A model generated the notes under the pieces. The model did not search any database. It saw only the letters and a program-made list of their open reading frames with translations, and had not been told where the DNA came from. A program made the position numbers and the translations under genes. Below, one piece after another: positions 1 to 8,074 of a stretch of 20,988 nt of DNA (position 1 is its first letter; each line of letters starts with the position of its first letter). Source of the stretch: a virus; the IMG/VR virus record IMGVR_UViG_3300034200_000820, positions 1 to 20,988 of that record; one strand, 5' to 3'.

Positions 1-1735
1 AGCAGATGACCGCGCCCGGCGTGGATGTCATACGCATCAGGGGCGAGCCGAATCCTGCCAGAAGGCCAAGCGCATGAAGCTCAAGGCTCGGGATGTTGAA
101 CGCGTTAGCCGACTCCTGCCACTTCTCTAGCGTGCCGGTGGGACGGAAGAGCTTAGACACGTTCTTGACCAACGGCGATGTCGCCGCCGTACGTTCTTCG
201 CCGTCCCGCTGTATCTCCAAGGTGCCCGTTATGAACGCCTCGTGGTTTTCTGTCCAACCCATTTGCATACGTATGATCTCCGCTGACTTGATGTTCTGTA
301 AAAATTCGTTCCACTTACGCAGGTACTCCGAGACAAACTTGGACATCTCGGGTGGGAAGTTGATGCTGTTAGACGACAGTATCTCCTTCATCTTGTCGTA
401 TGCGTATGCATACTTCATCGGGAACAAGAACTCCTTTGTGGGGTCCTTGGGCATGATGTAACGCAGCAGCATGCTCTCGCCATCAGTCGGACTGTGCATC
501 CGCTTGATGGGGAAGAAGTCATTTGCAATCAACTGAAAGGGACGCGGCTGTTCGACGTTCCCCTCTTCGTCTACTTCGGCCTTTGGCTTGTACCAAACTC
601 CTCCGTTGGCTCCTCGTACATAGGGACTGATCGAGACAGGAAATAGCGGAACTTCTTCGGGATTCTCAGCGATCCGAACTGCGTCCTCTTCACTAATCGT
701 CTCGGTTGACGGGGCTTCCTTGAGCTGTCGTCCAAGCTGGATGGGTCCGGACTTGCCGAACTTGCCTTTGAATACGCATCCGTTGCATCCTGCAGGGTTG
801 AGTTCTTCAAACTTGCTGCATCCGTAGGCCCACTCTGCGTTAAGGGTTTCATTAGCCTTAGCCTCTGTTGCTGCCGGGGTGTACCCCGGATGTTTTTGTG
901 ACATCAAATGGATGGCTTCCTTGCCATCCACACAACGCACCGCGACGGACAGCCCTGCCCGCCACAACGGTTCTTCCAACGTGGCCTGATTGGTCACGAT
1001 GTTATTGATTTGGCCACATCCCTGCCCCGTCAAACTCTTGACGACGATATCGTTAAAGACATACTCGAAGTTGTCGGGCTTGGCGGGCAGGTCAGGTTCA
1101 ATCGACGCAAGGATCTCCTCGATAGACGGGGGGATCACGCCCAAGAACTCTTGAATCTGATGAAAGCTGTACTGCCCAAACTCACTGTCAAGCAGCTTCG
1201 TTTCACGCGGCAAGTCGGTCTTGTAGTTCAGGGTCTCGGGGCAGCGAAGGACACGTGCGGCGTCCGCCGTGACCGCCATGTCGATCTTGATGTGGTCGGC
1301 GCAAAACTTCTTGAACTTATCTGCGTACCGCTTCCACTCATCAATCGGGATGTCTTGGTCAAGCAACCAATATGCATGGATGCCGCCGCCCGAATCCACA
1401 CGGACAGGCGGGGCAAACTTAGATATCGTAATGAAGTCATCCAATGCAGCAAGAGCAACCTCTTTGCTGTTGTACTTCTTCGGATTGTCCGGATCCACAT
1501 CAAGGTCGATGAACAAAGACCTTGAGTACAGTGCGTTGTCCGCTTTGCGGCTGAAGTTCTTGAACGTACTCATCGCAACGAATACGTTCTGCTCCTGCGA
1601 CTTCAGCTCATCAACGATCTCTAACAGCTCTTCGAGCGTTTCAGCAAACCGGTTCTGAGCGCGGCCCTCTTTGATGCCGGTTGCACAGTAAACGCCCTGC
1701 GATGGCAATGCCTTTCTGTAAAATTGTTCTAACAT
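1..1735 (-). CDS. Primase-helicase: AEP-type primase with DUF927 region (partial)
   Basis: The reading frame is open from ATG at 1735 to the window edge, giving 578 codons and no stop; the C-terminus lies outside. It probably makes primers and unwinds DNA at the phage fork. The first 200 residues show archaeo-eukaryotic primase signatures: LFIDLDVD (residues 74-81, metal aspartates D77 and D79), SGGGIHAYW (115-123, H120), and a basic RVLRCPETLNYK stretch around 161-172. A cysteine cluster at 306, 317 and 320 may bind zinc. From about residue 455 the sequence resembles DUF927 (MGWTENHEAFITG, then FGSPLM), which in other proteins precedes a helicase ATPase; that ATPase would lie beyond the edge. 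The start has only a weak GAGA-like ribosome site and sits 18 bp past a strong terminator. The primase assignment is from motifs; the helicase part is inferred from DUF927. Confidence 0.85.
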   Translation of the reverse strand, partial: MLEQFYRKALPSQGVYCATGIKEGRAQNRFAETLEELLEIVDELKSQEQNVFVAMSTFKNFSRKADNALYSRSLFIDLDVDPDNPKKYNSKEVALAALDDFITISKFAPPVRVDSGGGIHAYWLLDQDIPIDEWKRYADKFKKFCADHIKIDMAVTADAARVLRCPETLNYKTDLPRETKLLDSEFGQYSFHQIQEFLGVIPPSIEEILASIEPDLPAKPDNFEYVFNDIVVKSLTGQGCGQINNIVTNQATLEEPLWRAGLSVAVRCVDGKEAIHLMSQKHPGYTPAATEAKANETLNAEWAYGCSKFEELNPAGCNGCVFKGKFGKSGPIQLGRQLKEAPSTETISEEDAVRIAENPEEVPLFPVSISPYVRGANGGVWYKPKAEVDEEGNVEQPRPFQLIANDFFPIKRMHSPTDGESMLLRYIMPKDPTKEFLFPMKYAYAYDKMKEILSSNSINFPPEMSKFVSEYLRKWNEFLQNIKSAEIIRMQMGWTENHEAFITGTLEIQRDGEERTAATSPLVKNVSKLFRPTGTLEKWQESANAFNIPSLELHALGLLAGFGSPLMRMTSTPGAVIC

Positions 1736-1753
1736 TTCAAATCTCGCAGAGAC

Positions 1754-1781
1754 AAAAAAGGCGGGGGGCGGACCCCCCGCC
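1754..1781 (-). terminator. Rho-independent terminator after the HTH gene
   Basis: Read on the minus strand, a 9-bp perfect GC stem (GGCGGGGGG with CCCCCCGCC, 1760-1781) closes a TCCG tetraloop and is followed directly by six T (1754-1759). It lies 17 bp after the stop of the HTH gene and 18 bp before the primase start, so it would end the long operon and make primase expression depend on read-through or on a separate signal. Confidence 0.92.
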
Positions 1782-1798
1782 AAATCACAAGACTCAAA

Positions 1799-2110
1799 TC
1801 AAATCTTTACCCCTATCATGCTTTCTATGTACGCCTTGGCGTCGATGACAGTTTGAGCGGGCAAGTAACCTGACTTCATGTCTTGTCGTACTAGATCCAT
1901 GAATACCTCAATGGTCTTACGCTTGCCCTCGCGTATGCCACCCCCTCGGAACCAGTTGTATACGCTGATACGTGAAGTCTCCAACGCTTTAGCAACATAG
2001 GCCGCCGGAAGGTTAGCCTCCACACAGAGTCTGCCAAGCTGCACACCCAACATCGTCGGGTCTGCCTTCTGCAGATTTAGTAGGAATTTTTGACTGTATG
2101 GACGAGCCAC
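1799..2110 (-). CDS. Helix-turn-helix DNA-binding protein
   Basis: A 103-residue protein starting at GTG 2110, with GAGG nine bases upstream. Residues 37-56 (AAYVAKALETSRISVYNWF) read as a helix-turn-helix of the XRE/Cro type: an alanine-rich first helix, a short turn, and a recognition helix ending in the YNWF pattern typical of phage repressors. The rest is charged and helical, with no other domain visible. It is the last gene before the strong terminator at 1754-1781 and just upstream of the primase, a position suited to a regulator of the replication genes. Its targets are unknown; the repeated elements at the operon heads near 15.4, 17.6 and 20.3 kb are candidates. Confidence is high that it binds DNA and low for its specific role. 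Confidence 0.8.
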   Translation of the reverse strand: MARPYSQKFLLNLQKADPTMLGVQLGRLCVEANLPAAYVAKALETSRISVYNWFRGGGIREGKRKTIEVFMDLVRQDMKSGYLPAQTVIDAKAYIESMIGVKI

Positions 2111-2118
2111 GGGCTACC

Positions 2119-2973
2119 TCACTTCTTGGTCCATTCCTTGAGGACATCCGACACGTCAGCCGTAGCCGCCGCCGGGGCCTTCTTCCTGACCACTACGGGT
2201 TCAGCCGGAGCCTGTGCCGCAGCCTGTGACGGGGCCTGCGCCGGAGCATCGCCCTCGTCCGACTGATACACCGTGAGCTTCACCGCGTTCTCAGCAGCAG
2301 GCTTCTTGCCCTGTTCCTGCACGATAGCAATCACTCCGGGCGGCACTGCTGATGCAGGCGAGAACAGAACGCGTGGAGCCGTAGCCTTCGTGTCGAATTG
2401 CATGCGGCTGACCACGTTACCGAGGCTGATGTTGTGGTTGCCCAACATACGACCATATGCCTTGAAGGGCCAACGACCGTTCTCTTCCTCGCCAAACGCC
2501 GACGTAGCAGGCAGGACAAGCTGCATCACATCGCCGCTCGGATCTTGCGGCAGGACAACAGCGGTGCGCCACGACAACCGACAAGCCGCGCCCGTGCCAC
2601 TCTGTCCCGAGCCTTTCACGGACCACTGACAGGTCTCGCACTTGGACGACTGCGGGTTCTTGACCTCCGGGCTAGGGATCTTGCTGTCGCTCGACCAACA
2701 GGTCGGGCTGATCTTCTCGCCTTCCTTGTATGCGCCGGTATAGTAAGTGCGGCTCGGGGTCTCGGACCACTTCACGAAGATCACGTTCATGTGACGGTCT
2801 TCAATGGCCCCAATCTCCTTACCGCCCACCATCTTGCGGAACACGCCACCTTTGATCGAGATGCGTTTGTTGGTGTTGCCGCTGCCGCCCATCAAGGCAC
2901 GGGTTGCGTCATCTACTCCAAGCTGAATGCCCGCGAGTTCGGTCTTGATATTGTTGATAATATCGTTGCTCAT
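2119..2973 (-). CDS. Putative single-stranded DNA-binding protein
   Basis: A 284-residue protein starting at ATG 2973, with AGGAG nine bases upstream. The first 230 residues form a mixed, probably beta-rich domain with four cysteines (C92, C112, C115, C131) spaced as a possible zinc site. Residues 240-270 are a low-complexity Ala/Pro/Gln linker, and the protein ends in a short charged tail (SDVLKEWTKK). A globular core, a flexible linker and a short terminal peptide is the architecture of replication SSBs, and the gene sits between the primase and the helicase genes. No OB-fold signature can be confirmed by eye, and the tail is not as acidic as in E. coli SSB or T7 gp2.5. The SSB role is therefore inferred from architecture and position. 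It could instead be a recombination mediator or another replisome accessory protein. Confidence 0.55.
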   Translation of the reverse strand: MSNDIINNIKTELAGIQLGVDDATRALMGGSGNTNKRISIKGGVFRKMVGGKEIGAIEDRHMNVIFVKWSETPSRTYYTGAYKEGEKISPTCWSSDSKIPSPEVKNPQSSKCETCQWSVKGSGQSGTGAACRLSWRTAVVLPQDPSGDVMQLVLPATSAFGEEENGRWPFKAYGRMLGNHNISLGNVVSRMQFDTKATAPRVLFSPASAVPPGVIAIVQEQGKKPAAENAVKLTVYQSDEGDAPAQAPSQAAAQAPAEPVVVRKKAPAAATADVSDVLKEWTKK

Positions 2974-2984
2974 AAAACTAACTC

Positions 2985-3386
2985 CTAGTTACTGGCCTTT
3001 CTGACTGTGATGCCGTACTCGCGCATCACGCTAACACCGGGCGGCAGACCATCGCTTTCATTGTCAGCCATGAACTGCTTAAAGTTGCCCTGATGAATCC
3101 GTTTCTCAAGAAGTTCAAGTGCCTCGTTATCGAACACGAACTTCCTGAAGTTATCCCAATCTTGGCAGAAGTACCGCTCGTTAAGCTTCCGCATGACGGT
3201 CCCGTTCGTTGTACGGATGCTGTCTGCGCTGATGGTATTGCACACGTCGAGCAACACCGCCTCAAGCTTGGCCAAGTCCTCCTTCAGCTTCGCGTCTTTG
3301 GCTTCGTACTCACGCAAGATCTTGTCTCGCTCCGTACGAATCGCCAAGTAAGCGTTGACTACCTCTTCTGTATTGACGTTACTCAT
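2985..3386 (-). CDS. Conserved phage protein with N-terminal coiled coil
   Basis: A 133-residue protein. ATG 3386 is preferred because it overlaps the helicase stop by 8 bases (TATGAGTAA) and has GGAG upstream; an earlier start at 3419 would run deeper into the helicase gene. Residues 10-50 are a charged heptad-like helix (RDKILREYEAKDAKLKEDL). The C-terminal half is compact, with aromatic residues (RYFCQDWDNFRKFV) and a Gly-Pro turn motif (GLPPGVSVMREYGITVRK) of a type I associate with uncharacterised phage proteins near SSB and helicase genes. The function is unknown. The position between the SSB-like and helicase genes suggests a replication or recombination accessory role, perhaps one that regulates a host nuclease, but nothing in the sequence proves it. 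Confidence 0.75.
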   Translation of the reverse strand: MSNVNTEEVVNAYLAIRTERDKILREYEAKDAKLKEDLAKLEAVLLDVCNTISADSIRTTNGTVMRKLNERYFCQDWDNFRKFVFDNEALELLEKRIHQGNFKQFMADNESDGLPPGVSVMREYGITVRKASN

Positions 3387-4968
3387 AAGCTTCATCCAAC
3401 TCCTGTTTGTACAGATCAACTAGTTTTTGATGGTTATCGACTTTGCCCTGAAGCATCCGGTACATCTTCCGTTCTACTTCCGAGCCTTGCAAATGCACGA
3501 CGGTCATGTTGTTCTTCTGTCCAACACGGTCGATGCGTGCGATGCACTGCAGGTACGTCTCTACACTCATTACGGGGGACCAAAAGACTACCGTGTCCGC
3601 TGCCGTCAGCGTGATGCCGTGTGCAGCCGATTGCGGTTGAACAACCAAGACGCGGGGGGACTCTTGTGTCTGGAACCGGTCGATGATCTGCGACCGTTCA
3701 CGAGCGGAGACTGAACCTTGTATGACTTCACAACTGATATGCTCACTGTTTAGGAACTTGGTAACTACACCGATAGTGTGCAGGTACGACACGAATACTA
3801 CAACCTTGTTTAACGTTTCGTCTAGTGCTTCCTTCAAGGCATTCAGCCGAGGGGATACGTCGAGCTCCAAGGTCTGCCCGCCGTCCGTGTACACGGCACC
3901 GCCGCTGATCTGAAGCAGCTTGTTGAGGGCAGAGGCTGCATTGACCGCGCTGATCTGCTCGCCTGCGGTCTCGATCAATAGCTGTGATTTCAAATGCTTA
4001 TAGAGCGCCTGCACCTGTGGCGTGAGGGCAACGTCACGTGTCTGATATACGACAGGCGGCAGGTCAAGGCAGTCTTTTTTGGTGTAGCGGATGGCAGGCT
4101 GCAGCGCCTCATGCACAACTTCCTGTGCTCGTAGTCTAGGGAGCCAACGAAACCGGCTAGCCTGATACATCACGCGGTCCCGCCATGCGCCCGTGAATTT
4201 TGGGACCCGCTGCGGGCTGACCAATTTAGCTAGTCCAAACGCATCCACAGGGGACTGCGCCGCAGGGGTGCCGGTCATCATCCACAGCCGGGTGCTCGGT
4301 TGAAGCAGCTTGGCTAGCGTTTTCCAACGCTTGGTCGTTGCAGACTTGTATGCGTTGGCCTCGTCCACGATGATCAAGTCGAACTTGCCGTGCAGTTCGT
4401 TTGCAACCGTGCTCACGCCATCGAAGTTGATGGCGACAAAATCGTAGTCGTTGTTGATCACCTTGACGCGCTTCGACACGGAGCCGTGAGCGATACCGCA
4501 CGTTCTATGCATCGCAGTTTTGAAGATGTCGTCCTGCCAAGCCGAGTACATGATCGACAAAGGGCAGATGACAAGCACACGCTTGATAAGGCCGATCTCC
4601 ATCAAGTAATCCGCAGCCCAAATGGCGGCAGAAGTCTTGCCTGTGCCTGCCTCGTTAAAGCAGAACGCCCGTTGCCTGAGCGACAGGAACGACGCCGTAT
4701 CTCGTTGGTGCTCGAAAGGCTTGTGTATACCGGGCCACGTGTAGTCACGCAGCATCGGAGATGGCACGCTAGGTACGTCTAACTTCGGACCCTCTGCATC
4801 GAGGAACGCCGCGAGCGTTGCCGCTTCGTTATACCCCCAGTACAGTAGGATGTCTTTCCAATCGCCGCGACTTTCGACGAGCTGACTCTTCTCAACTACG
4901 CCAAGCGTCATATCGGCCACCCTTGCGGGGAGCATGGCACGAATCGCTGTGTTGTCTATCACTTGCAT
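3379..4968 (-). CDS. SNF2-type superfamily 2 DNA helicase/translocase
   Basis: This 529-residue protein has a complete set of SF2/SNF2 motifs: a Q-like FEHQRD (85-90), Walker A NEAGTGKT (105-112), motif II DEAN (202-205), motif III TGTP (232-235), and in the second lobe VVVFVSY, QPQSAAHGITLTAAD and the arginine-finger motif QCIARIDRVGQ (474-484). The length is normal for small phage SNF2-like helicases, which lack extra targeting domains. It probably moves on duplex DNA using ATP, helping replication, recombination or removal of bound proteins. It starts at ATG 4968 after a 171-bp structured gap and overlaps the next gene by 8 bp. The second acid of the DEAx box is present, so it should be catalytically active. 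The family call is secure; the cellular substrate is not. Confidence 0.93.
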   Translation of the reverse strand: MQVIDNTAIRAMLPARVADMTLGVVEKSQLVESRGDWKDILLYWGYNEAATLAAFLDAEGPKLDVPSVPSPMLRDYTWPGIHKPFEHQRDTASFLSLRQRAFCFNEAGTGKTSAAIWAADYLMEIGLIKRVLVICPLSIMYSAWQDDIFKTAMHRTCGIAHGSVSKRVKVINNDYDFVAINFDGVSTVANELHGKFDLIIVDEANAYKSATTKRWKTLAKLLQPSTRLWMMTGTPAAQSPVDAFGLAKLVSPQRVPKFTGAWRDRVMYQASRFRWLPRLRAQEVVHEALQPAIRYTKKDCLDLPPVVYQTRDVALTPQVQALYKHLKSQLLIETAGEQISAVNAASALNKLLQISGGAVYTDGGQTLELDVSPRLNALKEALDETLNKVVVFVSYLHTIGVVTKFLNSEHISCEVIQGSVSARERSQIIDRFQTQESPRVLVVQPQSAAHGITLTAADTVVFWSPVMSVETYLQCIARIDRVGQKNNMTVVHLQGSEVERKMYRMLQGKVDNHQKLVDLYKQELDEAYE

Positions 4969-5139
4969 AACTGGTTCTCACTATGTAAGGCCCGTCTCGT
5001 GGGCTAGACGGCGTAGGCTCAGCCGGAGAAAACGAGGTGTTTAGGCCGCCCTACGCTGACATGGTTAGTGCTTCTATCATTCAGCACGGGGAGGAGGTAA
5101 AAGCCCCCTATCCTGTACACTCATGCCTTGTACGGATCA
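4969..5139 (-). other. Structured 171-bp intergenic leader upstream of the helicase
   Basis: This is the largest gap inside the long operon, where most other junctions overlap. It contains several dyads on the transcribed strand: a 6-bp stem CCGTCT/AGACGG (4992-5011), a 7-bp long-range stem GCGTAGG/CCTACGC (5011-5056), a 5-bp stem GTGCT/AGCAC near 5070-5090, and AGGGGG/CCTCCT near 5095-5115. None is followed by a T tract, so they are not ordinary terminators. The only ORF I see is 15 codons and not convincing. It may be a regulatory leader or RNA processing site. Confidence 0.45.
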
Positions 5140-5796
5140 TCATCTTTCCTTGTAAAACTCGCAGCTGTTTACCGGGCACCATCCGCAGAGCGGCGTAGCC
5201 CGAGCAGGCCAAGAGTCATTGATGAACGACAGCTCAAGCCGCTTCAGTGTCGGAGCAAATGCTTGCCACAGTTTCGGGATGTCCTCTCGTTCATACTCTT
5301 CAGACACGAATGAATTGTGTGCGACGAACAGCAGCCCCGCCTTAATGTGCTCTACTTCGGGGAAGTGCATGAACGTCATCAACCCCATCAGCTTCAACTG
5401 CTTCGGGTCCGGGTACCGGTTGCTCCCGGTCTTGTAGTCCACGATATATGCCTGCGTGCCGTCAACCACAAGCAAGTCCACGATGCCCCGAACCCAATAG
5501 TCCGGCGCGTCAAACTCACACGGCACCTTCTCTGCAGTCAGCGCCATCTTGTATTCAGGGTACTGAGTGCCCGGCGTCTCGCGCAGCACGTCAAGCATAG
5601 GCTTGAACCGTTCGTAGTTCTTCGCAAGCGGCGTGCCGTCCTTGACGTAATCCTCGCAAGCTTTGTGGACAGCCGTGCCGTACAGCATCTGCTCCGTAAC
5701 TTTCTTCACAAAGTTCCGCCGGATCTTGACTTCATAGTACTGCCTAGGGCAGTTGTCAAAGTCTTTAAGACCACTGAATGACCACTTGATCGTCAT
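5140..5796 (-). CDS. Cas4/RecB-like PD-(D/E)XK exonuclease with Fe-S cysteines
   Basis: A 218-residue nuclease whose ATG (5796) overlaps the upstream stop as ATGA. It has the layout of Cas4/AddB-type nucleases: CPRQYY at the N-terminus (C16), GTAVH with H44, GIVD with D107, VDYKTG with D120 and K122, and a following QL helix (Q133). Three more cysteines at the C-terminus (C204, C207, C212 in CGWCPVNSC) complete a four-cysteine set expected to hold a [4Fe-4S] cluster. All catalytic positions are present, so it should be active. It probably degrades or trims DNA ends during replication-recombination or host genome breakdown. It lies directly after another PD-(D/E)XK protein. There are no cas1 or cas2 genes or CRISPR arrays here, so a CRISPR role is unlikely. 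Confidence 0.9.
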   Translation of the reverse strand: MTIKWSFSGLKDFDNCPRQYYEVKIRRNFVKKVTEQMLYGTAVHKACEDYVKDGTPLAKNYERFKPMLDVLRETPGTQYPEYKMALTAEKVPCEFDAPDYWVRGIVDLLVVDGTQAYIVDYKTGSNRYPDPKQLKLMGLMTFMHFPEVEHIKAGLLFVAHNSFVSEEYEREDIPKLWQAFAPTLKRLELSFINDSWPARATPLCGWCPVNSCEFYKER

Positions 5797-6221
5797 AGTT
5801 TTACCTCTGTGAACTCGCTGATAGGTATGTGCATCACCGGCTCGAAGTCACCGTTCTGCCCGCGAGAGTTGCCTCCCATATGCAGATCAAGCGGTAACTG
5901 CACAGGATACTTGACCTTGTGATACCACAATCCGTCCGGCCACTCCACGATGAGAAAGCAAGGCAAGCCCGTAGTGCGGTTCAGCTCTAGTAGTTGGATG
6001 TACTTCGCCGCCGCGATCAACAGCGGGTCGATCTTCTTGCTGCGGCGTTTGAATTCTGCGAATGCTTTGGGCTTCCCGTCACGATAGAACACCCAATCAA
6101 CCCGATACAATGTCGGAGACAGCTTGCAGACTTGCGTATCCCACGCTTGGCACAGCCGCTCGGCAGCCGATTGCTCAGCTGCTAAGTCTTCCGGCGTCTC
6201 GTTCATCGGGCGAAATCCCAT
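5793..6221 (-). CDS. Small PD-(D/E)XK nuclease-like protein
   Basis: A 142-residue protein. The pattern RVDWVFYRDG followed by AFAEFKRR gives D42, E56 and K58, the spacing of a minimal PD-(D/E)XK core with E-x-K in place of D-x-K. A following helix (SKKIDPLLIAAAKYIQLLEL) and a final beta-rich part fit a small restriction-like fold of Holliday-junction resolvase size. ATG 6221 overlaps the DNA polymerase stop by one base (TGATG); an internal ATG at 6206 is a possible alternative. Its neighbours are the polymerase and a Cas4-like exonuclease, which argues for a role in processing replication or recombination intermediates. The substrate is unknown. The nuclease fold is a motif call by eye. Confidence 0.78.
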   Translation of the reverse strand: MGFRPMNETPEDLAAEQSAAERLCQAWDTQVCKLSPTLYRVDWVFYRDGKPKAFAEFKRRSKKIDPLLIAAAKYIQLLELNRTTGLPCFLIVEWPDGLWYHKVKYPVQLPLDLHMGGNSRGQNGDFEPVMHIPISEFTEVKL

Positions 6222-8074
6222 CAGCAGTCCCCGTACGATCTACCATACTTCGCTTCGCACGCTACAGGCAGGCCCGGTGCCCACTCAGGAGGTGAAGACA
6301 TGACCCCGATCATCAACTTCATCGCTTGTTCCAACTCGTCCTGCGGGGTTACAACCACAGCCGCGTCATGCACGGTCAGTACCGGACGCAGCCCTTGCTT
6401 CGCCAACTCTATCATTTGTTGACCGACAATGATCCGGGCAAGTGCTTGCACTACGTTCTCAACAACTGCGCCGCCCCACAGGGACTGAACCCCCTTACGC
6501 GAGGTGTAGATAAAGCCCTTCTCGCCCCGCTGCAGTTTTGGATACTTGATGTACAGACCATTCGGTAGACGGAGACCGTTCGGTGTGACCCATACAGCCT
6601 CATGCTGTCCCAAGGAGTATTCACGGGTACCCGGTGGCCACGACATCAGGTGGTTAAGTGCTAACTCACACTCGCGCCACAGCTCAGGGACCTTGTCGTT
6701 CTCCTGCCGGTAAAGATCGACAATGCGTTTGCATTCGTCCTCGCTCAGGTCAGCGCCGGGGGGCTGAGTCTTGAGGGTATGCTGCAGCTTCTTCGCCCCG
6801 GTGCCGTATCCGAGGCTGAGCGTTGCGACTTTTCCGATATGGCGCTGAACCGGGTGCGCTTTAGAAACTTCAAAGCCAAACACCTTGCTTGCAAAGATCG
6901 AGTACACATCCTCGCCGTTGGCGAACTGCTTGACCACATCATCCTGTCCGGCAAGCCACGCCAAGACACGCGCCTCAATCTGGCTGCTGTCGCAGTTGAT
7001 GATGTAGTGCCCCGGCGGTGCAAGCAGCGCGTTCTTGAGCGCCTTCTTGTTCTTGTCCCGGCTCGGCAGGTTCTGAAGGTTCACGGAGTCCTGCCCTGAC
7101 CAACGGCCTGTGTGTGCCCCGTAATACTTTAGCGGGATGGGCAGTCGCCCCCGGTTTCGTGACCCGATGCCGATGAACCGCTCGATACGCGACTCCTCGA
7201 TGGTGGACTTGGTGCCAAGCCTCACCGCGCATAGTTGCTGCACGATGGGATCTTCATGTTCTTGGAGAGCGATGAACGCCTCGTCGTTCTTGGCAAGAGC
7301 AAACGTCTCCTTGCCTGTCGTCGGGCTTACCTTCTTGGGCGGGGTGATACCGTGCCGCTCAAGTTCAGCGGCGAACTGAGGGTTGCTTGCCAGACATGCC
7401 CGGACTTCCTCAACGGTCGTGACCTTCATCGCGTCCATCAGGCCACTGAGTAATTCCTTCTTCTGCGCCCTGACCTGCTCCAGTCGGTCAACCAAGAGAG
7501 CATCGTCCACGTGGAGTATGGGTTGGGTATACATCCGCAGCGTCATGTCGATCAGCTTAAGTTCATCGTTCGGGAAGTAGCCCGACAACAGGGAGCCAAA
7601 CAACTTGAAGGTAAGGTCTACGTCATTGATACAGTAACGCCCGTAGGCTGCGAGTTGTTCAGGAGTGAAGTCTGCCTGTCGCTTGCCCAAAGCATCGACC
7701 ACCTCGGTACCCTTCACGCCTAGGTTGTACCGCCCAGCCAAAGCCTTGAGTGAGCCACCTGCATCAACGCCATGAATCGCCCGTGCCATGCACAGCGTGT
7801 CGTAATACATCGCCGGAACAATCCCGTACTTCCACGCAAGGATCGCGCCATCGAACATCATGTTGTGACAGAGAAGGGCTGAGTTGCCCCAGTCAAGCAT
7901 GGCGAGTTCGTCTGCGATGTTCTCCGTGACCCACTTGGTCGGGTTGTCATCGACCTTGATGCCAACACCAATCACCTCAAAGCGCGGGTCGTTCAGGTAC
8001 TCCTCGTTGGTCTGAGTACGAAACCCAAGGTCGTTGGCATAGTACGTCTCGAAATCAAGCGTGATAAAACTCAT
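6221..8074 (-). CDS. Family A DNA polymerase with 3'-5' exonuclease domain
   Basis: A 617-residue replicative polymerase. ATG 8074 is chosen over a start 42 bp upstream because it overlaps the preceding stop as ATGA and has AGAGG nine bases upstream. The N-terminus is a DEDDy exonuclease: DFET (D7, E9), CHNMMFD (D75), and Y147 with D151 in YCIND. The polymerase domain shows motif A CDSSQIEAR (D362), motif B RHIGKVATLSLGYG (R411, K415, Y423), and motif C TVHDA (H569, D570). There is no 5'-nuclease domain, as in T7-like enzymes. Two points stand out. The residue equivalent to E. coli Pol I Phe762 is leucine (L419), and the usual acid after motif C aspartate is alanine (A571). Both catalytic aspartates remain, so activity is expected. 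It replicates the phage genome together with the helicase and primase in this cluster. Confidence 0.96.
   Translation of the reverse strand: MSFITLDFETYYANDLGFRTQTNEEYLNDPRFEVIGVGIKVDDNPTKWVTENIADELAMLDWGNSALLCHNMMFDGAILAWKYGIVPAMYYDTLCMARAIHGVDAGGSLKALAGRYNLGVKGTEVVDALGKRQADFTPEQLAAYGRYCINDVDLTFKLFGSLLSGYFPNDELKLIDMTLRMYTQPILHVDDALLVDRLEQVRAQKKELLSGLMDAMKVTTVEEVRACLASNPQFAAELERHGITPPKKVSPTTGKETFALAKNDEAFIALQEHEDPIVQQLCAVRLGTKSTIEESRIERFIGIGSRNRGRLPIPLKYYGAHTGRWSGQDSVNLQNLPSRDKNKKALKNALLAPPGHYIINCDSSQIEARVLAWLAGQDDVVKQFANGEDVYSIFASKVFGFEVSKAHPVQRHIGKVATLSLGYGTGAKKLQHTLKTQPPGADLSEDECKRIVDLYRQENDKVPELWRECELALNHLMSWPPGTREYSLGQHEAVWVTPNGLRLPNGLYIKYPKLQRGEKGFIYTSRKGVQSLWGGAVVENVVQALARIIVGQQMIELAKQGLRPVLTVHDAAVVVTPQDELEQAMKLMIGVMSSPPEWAPGLPVACEAKYGRSYGDC

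Noticed and set aside
571-852. Minus-strand open frame of 93 codons
   Set aside because: It is out of frame with the primase and low in complexity (Ser/Pro/Lys); the primase frame is open and has cysteine motifs over the same bases.
908-1525. Plus-strand open frame of 205 codons
   Set aside because: It lies opposite the primase, whose frame shows clear AEP motifs throughout this interval. The plus-strand protein has no recognisable domain and no ribosome site.
2398-2988. Plus-strand open frame of 196 codons
   Set aside because: A shadow of the SSB-like gene; GC-rich codons on the opposite strand create long frames here.
5080-5127. 15-codon minus-strand ORF in the gap before the helicase
   Set aside because: It has no ribosome site and lies across predicted hairpins; too short to support.
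6359-6366. HDA in polymerase motif C as evidence of an inactive enzyme
   Set aside because: Both catalytic aspartates (D362, D570) and motif B residues remain; the neighbouring acid is less critical and varies among phage enzymes.
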